From assembly GCA_013397075.1 (NCBI GenBank), contig VWZS01002238.1, forward strand, positions 49,727-113,726: a stretch of 64,000 nt of DNA, read 5' to 3'. This DNA is from Rhabdornis inornatus (taxonomy: Eukaryota > Chordata > Aves > Passeriformes > Rhabdornithidae). Positions 59,291 through 64,000 of the stretch are shown here, one piece after another (within the stretch, counting starts at the first letter, position 1; each line of letters opens with the position of its first letter). The notes beneath the pieces were generated by a model, which did not search any database, was not told where the DNA came from, and saw only the letters and a program-made list of their open reading frames with translations. A program made the translations under genes and the position numbers.

Positions 59291-59596
59291 AGCCCCAAGT
59301 GTGGACAGTCTGTGTTCGACTGGAACAGCACATTTGGGAATATTTGTGGTGCTTTTCCACCTGGGAGCCCGGCTGTGGCACAGGCACTGCCCGTGGCTCT
59401 CAGCATCAGCAGCTGCCCCTGTCCTGAGCACACACCTGGTGTCAGGAAAGGAAAAGTGGAGAAGGAAGCACTCTTTATACCCCTGGAATTTCTGGTGCAT
59501 ACTTAACTGCCTCTGGCTAAAAAGCAACACAATTTTAAAAGGGAAAAACGTGTAGGTGTTTAATGCATAGTGTTGACATGTACTTTTTTTGTTCCT

Positions 59597-59616
59597 CTTT
59601 TTTTTTTTTTTTTTGG
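59597..59616. repeat. Poly-T tract
   Basis: An almost pure T-run of about 19 bases. Confidence 0.9.
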
Positions 59617-61165
59617 GAAGATGTAGAATTGCCAGGAGGGTTTTACATCTGAAAAGCCCTCTCTGCACGGCCCCTGGCAGCCCCATCAGGAGTTTTTATC
59701 TGCAGCACAAACTGACAGCCCCTCACCGGGAAATAATTGCAGCTCCGTGGAGTCCAGGGCAGTAATTACTGTGTTGATGAAACTTTTCTCTTTGCTTGCC
59801 TTGTGATATCTCTGAATGTCAAACTCACTTGGGCTGACAACTTAATTTCCCCAGCAGAGCTCTTGCATCAACCCTGCCACGCTGCTGGGAGGGGCTGGGG
59901 GGTTTTTCCAGTTTGCTGAATTCCTGAGGCAGCCAAGGGAAAATCTAAGCCTTGCAAAGCCCTGCCTTGGGATTAACGCTGAGTAATGCTGGGCTCGGGG
60001 CAGCCACCCAGGGCAACAAGGGGTGGCTGCAGAGTTATGGAATAGCTCTTCACAGTTAAAAAGGAATCAATCACAAAATATCTCACTGCAGACAGGGCAG
60101 GGGCAGCGTGCTGGGATGGCTGTGCAGGCAGTTTGCATTTGTGGTCGTGTATTTCCACACCATGAAAGCATCCCTGAGGGTTCAGAACAAGTGTGACCGT
60201 GGCACTCCAGGAGCTGGTGTGGGGGTGAACATGCTGGGGGTGCTGGGTTGATGATGGGATTTGGTGATCCCAAAGGTGATTCCATGATTTTAATGAATAT
60301 TTTGAATTTCCTGCGTATGCAAGGCTTAAGGTAAGTGTGTCACAAAGATGATGTGGTTTCCCAGATCCATTCCTGCAGCCCTGATTCTCTTCCAGGGTGC
60401 ATTTTGGAGGAGAGCCCCGTTCCAGGGGCTCAGGTGGGGTGTCCTGGGTGGCACTGGGACCATCCCTGTGCCAGTCCCTGCAGGATTGTGCCCCTGCAGG
60501 GTGGGCCAGAGGGCAGGGGGCTCTGCCGGGGCTGGGGCACAGAGCTGAGTCTGAGTTTGGCTGCGGAAAGCCCTGGCTCCCATTGCTGCTGCTTTGTTTG
60601 GAGCTCGTGGCTCTGCAGAGCATCCCAGGGCTCACAGAGCCAGCCCAGGCAGGGCTGGGAGAGCAGAGCACAGCCAGGCTCTGCCCCTGTGTTGCACAAA
60701 CACAATCAGGGTGTTTGGAGGCAGAAATAATGGCTGCTGATTCTGAGCTCATCCAGGAACAAAGCAGAGCCATCGAGAGCTTGTTCGATGCAATGGGGGT
60801 TATGCAGATGTTTCTCAATTTTCTTGCTGAATGTGGATGCTGGAGTCAGGGTTTGGTTTGATCGAGGATTGGTCCTTGAGCACTTGTGTCGTGTCCTGTG
60901 AGGGGTTTTGGGAGCAGCCTGCACAGGGCCCCAGATGGAGCAGCCCCTGCACCTCTGGGCTCACAGCTGGAGAGGAGATTTCCTTCTCTTTGTTTTAGAA
61001 CAAACAGGAACAAAATGGAAGGAGCAAGGAAAACTGCCAGGAGAGGAGCAGGAAGAGCCAGGTGGAGTCTTGTGTGGAGAGAGGGACGGGGGTCACAGAG
61101 AGTGACACTGCCAGGGCATCATCCTGCTCCAAAGCACTGTGCAGTGAGAACAGTCAGCTATCCAT

Positions 61166-61410
61166 GGGATGGTTTGGGTGGGAAGGGCCTCAAATCCCAC
61201 CCAGTGCCACCCCTGCCATGGCAGGGACACCTCCCACTGTCCCAAACCCCAATGTCCAACCTGGCCCTGGGCACTGCCAGGGATCCAGGGGCAGCCACAG
61301 CTGCTCTGGGCACCCTGTGCCAGCCCTGCCCACCCTGCCAGGGAACAATTCCATCCTGATATCTAATCTAAACCTGCCCTCCTTCAGCCAAAATTTCCCT
61401 CCAAAATCAG
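61166..61410 (-). mobile_element. CR1 LINE 3' fragment
   Basis: GGGATGGTTTGGGTGGGAAG, GCCATGGCAGGGACACCTCC, GATCCAGGGGCAGCCACAGC, GGGCACCCTGTGCCAGCCCT and ATATCTAATCTAAACCTGCC are in CR1 reverse order, giving the longest tail-side copy in intron 8. Confidence 0.9.
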
Positions 61411-62679
61411 TAAAAAATCCCAATTTGCAGGCACTGGGAAGGGAATCTCCTCTCCACAAAGCAAGGATCTGTGGATCCTGGAGGGAGATCTGTGGGACAG
61501 ATTCTGTGACACCAAACCTCAGCTCCTTTGTGCACACCAGAGCCAAACACTGCTGGCTTTGCAGGGCAGAAAAGAGCTGCCATGCAAAGAGCATTTTCAG
61601 TCTAGCCAGGCCAGTCCAGTGCAAAGCAAAAAGTAGGTTTCTCTATACATAAGAGATGGACAGAAAAATATTGACTTGAAGGATTTATTTGTTGTTTTAA
61701 GTGGCTTAAGCAGGCATGTAATAATAATAAAAGTAGAAGCCATCATGCTCAGTCATAGAAATTGCCTCATGTTTTGTCTTTGAGGCATAAGCTCAGCAGA
61801 AAGTTAAAGAGAAACAATAATGAACTCTTGTAGACTGAAGCAAAAAATTTGTGTCCCAACCCTACCTGGTCAGAAGTGATTTGGGGCATGTTTGTATTTC
61901 TGCAATAACAGCTTTTCTTGCACTGTGAATTGCTCCATTCAGCCCTTAGCTGCCTCCGAGGGAAAGCTGAGGTTCAGCCCTGCCCGGGTCTGTGGTTTCA
62001 CCAGTGGGAAATAATGTGTGTATTGTAAACTGGATAACTGGAACGTTCACAAATCCACCTTGGCCTTACCTCCAGAGACTCTCCCTGAGGAGAGTGCAGA
62101 GGGAGGAGGAGGAGGACAAAACGTGGGATGAACAATATCCTCTCATCCTCCTCTTGTTCCCTGGGATTTACATCTCCAGCATCAGAGCAGCCTGCAATGT
62201 TTCATGGAGACAATTAAATATCATTTGGAGACAAGACAGCTCTTTTTAGCGGTGGAACAGATCCTGCTGAAGAGCTGAGCTGGAGCAGTAATTCACCAGC
62301 AGCCTGGGGAGGAGAGGCACTGAAAGCTCAGCACAGACTCAGGGGCTGGAGAGTAAAAGCAATGGAAATCAATTCGTTTAGCCAAGGTGCTTAAACGTGA
62401 TTAGAGCTGGAGAAAGTCTTGTGAAAACTGGTATTAGGGAGTAGTTAAGATTTATTCTGGTGCCTTAATTGGAGGACCAAGGAAGTCAAGTGATTTGATT
62501 CTGCAGAAGTTCAGAATCAATGTTGTTTTAGCAGGTTTTATTGACTGCAAGATGAGCTCTGATAAGGACTGGACATAAGGAAGGGAGGTCGGGGCTGCGG
62601 AGCAGAGCGAACCCAGCCCCGAGCCCGGGCTGTGGGTGGGTCTGACCGGACCCGAGCGGGGATTTCCTGCGGCAAAGCC

Positions 62680-63086
62680 CAGCCCAGCCCGGTCCAGCTC
62701 GGTCCGGTCCAGCTCGGTCTGGTCCAGCCCAGCCCAGCCCAGTCCAGCCCAGCTCGGCCCAACCCAACCAAACCCAGCCCAACCCAGCCCAGCCCAGCAG
62801 GGTGTGGGAGCTCTGTTCCGAACTCAGCCCGGTTTAACCCAGCCCAGCCCGTGTGTCCAGAGGGGTGTGGGGTTCTGCTGGGAGCTCAGCCCAGATAAAC
62901 CCAGTTTAACCCAGTTTAACCCAGCCCAGCCCAGCCCATGCCCCGGGCTCGGGGATGCGGTGCCCAAAACATTTCCCGAGCTGGGTCACTGCAGGGCAGC
63001 TGAGCTGGGCTGGGCTCATCTGGGCTGGGCTCATCTGGGTTGGGCTAATCCGGGCTGGGTTAATCCGGGCTGGGCTCAGCTCGGAG
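62680..63086. repeat. CCCAGCC array with an inverted GGGCTGG array
   Basis: From 62680 to 62935 the + strand is dominated by CCCAGCCCAGCCC, CCAGCTCGGTCC and TTTAACCCAG units. From 63001 to 63086 it switches to GCTGGGCTGGGCTCATCTGG and GGGCTAATCCGGGCTGGGTT. The two halves are complementary in kind and could pair in RNA or DNA. Confidence 0.85.
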
Positions 63087-63946
63087 CAGAATCCCGGCTG
63101 GATGCTCGCTGTGCCAGGTTTGTCCCGAGTTCATTTTCATTCTCGGGTGGCTCTGTCCGGCAGGGATGAGGGGGCTGTTGCAGGTCTCCCTTGCCGTGCA
63201 ATGGGGCCACAAATCGCCCTGGGCAAGTGTCACAGCGGCTGAAGGCACCAAAACCAGGCTGGGCTTTTCTGTATCCTGTTAAAACACATTTAATGTTACA
63301 GGTTCACATCAGTGTCTGCGGCTCGTTAACTTCCGTCAGGCCACGGAGGGGTTAAACACGTGAGCTGATTTGGGTTTAAAACTCGGGTTTTTCTCCGCGG
63401 ATTGCTCTGGGTCTGAGCACCCCAAATGAAGCTGCTGGTAGGGAGCTGTGGGTAATTCCGAGTGAATGGCGCTGTCATCTGTGGGTTATCTCTGGCTGAT
63501 TTGTGGGAGGTGATTCCAGAGTCACCTCGGAGCTGGCGGTGGGGAGCGCTGGGATTGTGCAGGACGGGGCATCACTGTCACACCGAGAATGGCTTGGATA
63601 CGGCTGGAATTGTCACCGCAGCGCCTGATTTGAGATGGAGATCCGGGTTATTTTACAACAAAAAGGCAGTGTTAGATAATGGAGAGAGAAGCTGTTCCCT
63701 GGTGCTCTGGGTTAGCGTTGACGCGCACGGGAACCTCCCAAAGATACGGGGGAGCGCGGAACGACTGGAATTTGGCAGCTCCTGAAACGATAGAGTCTTT
63801 GTAATTAAATCTCATTTAGATGAGCACCTAAATGATCTCGTATTGTGGGATTACCCATGGCCGGTTTAGCGTGCCAATAGCCGCGATGTGCGCGCACAGA
63901 GCCCGGGGGTTGCGGAGCCGGGGCAGGAATGGTGATGCGCTGGGCA

Positions 63947-63960
63947 GTTTCCATGGCAAC
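63947..63960. promoter_or_regulatory. X-box GTTTCCATGGCAAC (RFX site)
   Basis: This is a near-perfect RFX X-box, GTTNCCATGGNAAC, inside the CpG-rich block. Such sites are typical of promoters of ciliary and neuronal genes. Occupancy is not shown. Confidence 0.55.
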
Positions 63961-64000
63961 GCTGTGTTCTAATTGGGACCCATTAGTAGCAGCCGGAATT

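Larger units (their letters stand above)
52273..64000 (+). other. Intron 8 (5' part), no exon 9 seen
   Basis: The donor is GTAGGT. I searched for the next receptor exon (it should start with a conserved tyrosine-isoleucine-glutamine-threonine string leading into TM7) and did not find it. The region holds a GAT microsatellite, CR1 pieces at 55327, 59025 and 61166, the 55-bp array at 57446, an X-box palindrome at 56220, and the CpG-rich end from about 62580. Remaining stretches are single-copy. Confidence 0.82.
62580..64000. promoter_or_regulatory. CpG-rich region reaching window end
   Basis: CpG dinucleotides become frequent after about 62580 and especially in 63680-64000 (for example AGCCGCGATGTGCGCGCACA), whereas most of the introns are CpG-poor. 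The region could be a CpG-island promoter or an enhancer inside intron 8. No receptor exon or recognisable protein was found in it. Confidence 0.45.

Noticed and set aside
63462..63785. 107-codon frame in the CpG-rich end
   Set aside because: It has no recognisable domain, no clear start context and no splice borders. CpG-rich DNA often has chance open frames.
52273..64000. Search for the TM7 exon downstream of exon 8
   Set aside because: No frame on the + strand matched the conserved start of that exon or the lipid-facing TM7 motif. It is presumed to lie beyond the window.

Overview
This is genomic DNA from a bird, probably a songbird. The evidence is many short, 5'-truncated CR1 LINE tails in both orientations, one possible avian endogenous-retrovirus LTR, CpG-poor introns and a very high density of GC-rich minisatellites. 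No prokaryotic gene organisation, CRISPR array or tRNA is visible. The source organism is inferred, since nothing in the window names it.

The only gene I can support is a group III metabotropic glutamate receptor on the + strand, closest to GRM7 (mGlu7). Six consecutive internal exons are present at 15528-15669, 16033-16187, 30095-30235, 35223-35423, 38952-39091 and 51337-52272. By the usual GRM7 numbering these are exons 3 to 8. All have AG/GT borders and compatible phases, and none has an internal stop. Together they encode about 571 residues: the second half of the Venus-flytrap glutamate-binding domain, the cysteine-rich linker, and transmembrane helices 1 to 6. Exons 1 and 2 (signal peptide, first half of the ligand-binding domain) and the exons for helix 7 and the cytoplasmic tail are not in the window. 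Bases 1-15527 are therefore read as intron 2 and 52273-64000 as intron 8.

Layout: 1-15527 is intron 2, with CR1 copies, an LTR-like block and several minisatellites, including a 1-kb array of 10-bp units. 15528-16187 holds exons 3 and 4 around a 363-bp intron that is mostly a tandem repeat. 16188-30094 is intron 4, 30095-39091 holds exons 5 to 7, and 39092-51336 is intron 7, with a 344-bp direct duplication and many minisatellites. 51337-52272 is the large exon 8, and 52273-64000 is intron 8, with a 55-bp satellite and a CpG-rich terminal 1.4 kb.

The most unusual structure lies just upstream of exon 8. The exon's splice acceptor and its first ~60 coding bases occur four times in tandem: three partial copies at 50961, 51079 and 51197, then the real exon at 51337. 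Each upstream copy keeps an AG acceptor and the same phase, but reaches an in-frame TAA after 21 codons. Splicing to any of them would give a receptor ending before the cysteine-rich and membrane domains. Exon 8 also shows an abrupt change in third-codon GC near 51976. Its extracellular part differs noticeably from the mammalian GRM7 I recall, while its membrane part is nearly invariant. This fits local GC-biased gene conversion or a diverged GRM7-like copy in a recombination-rich part of the genome.
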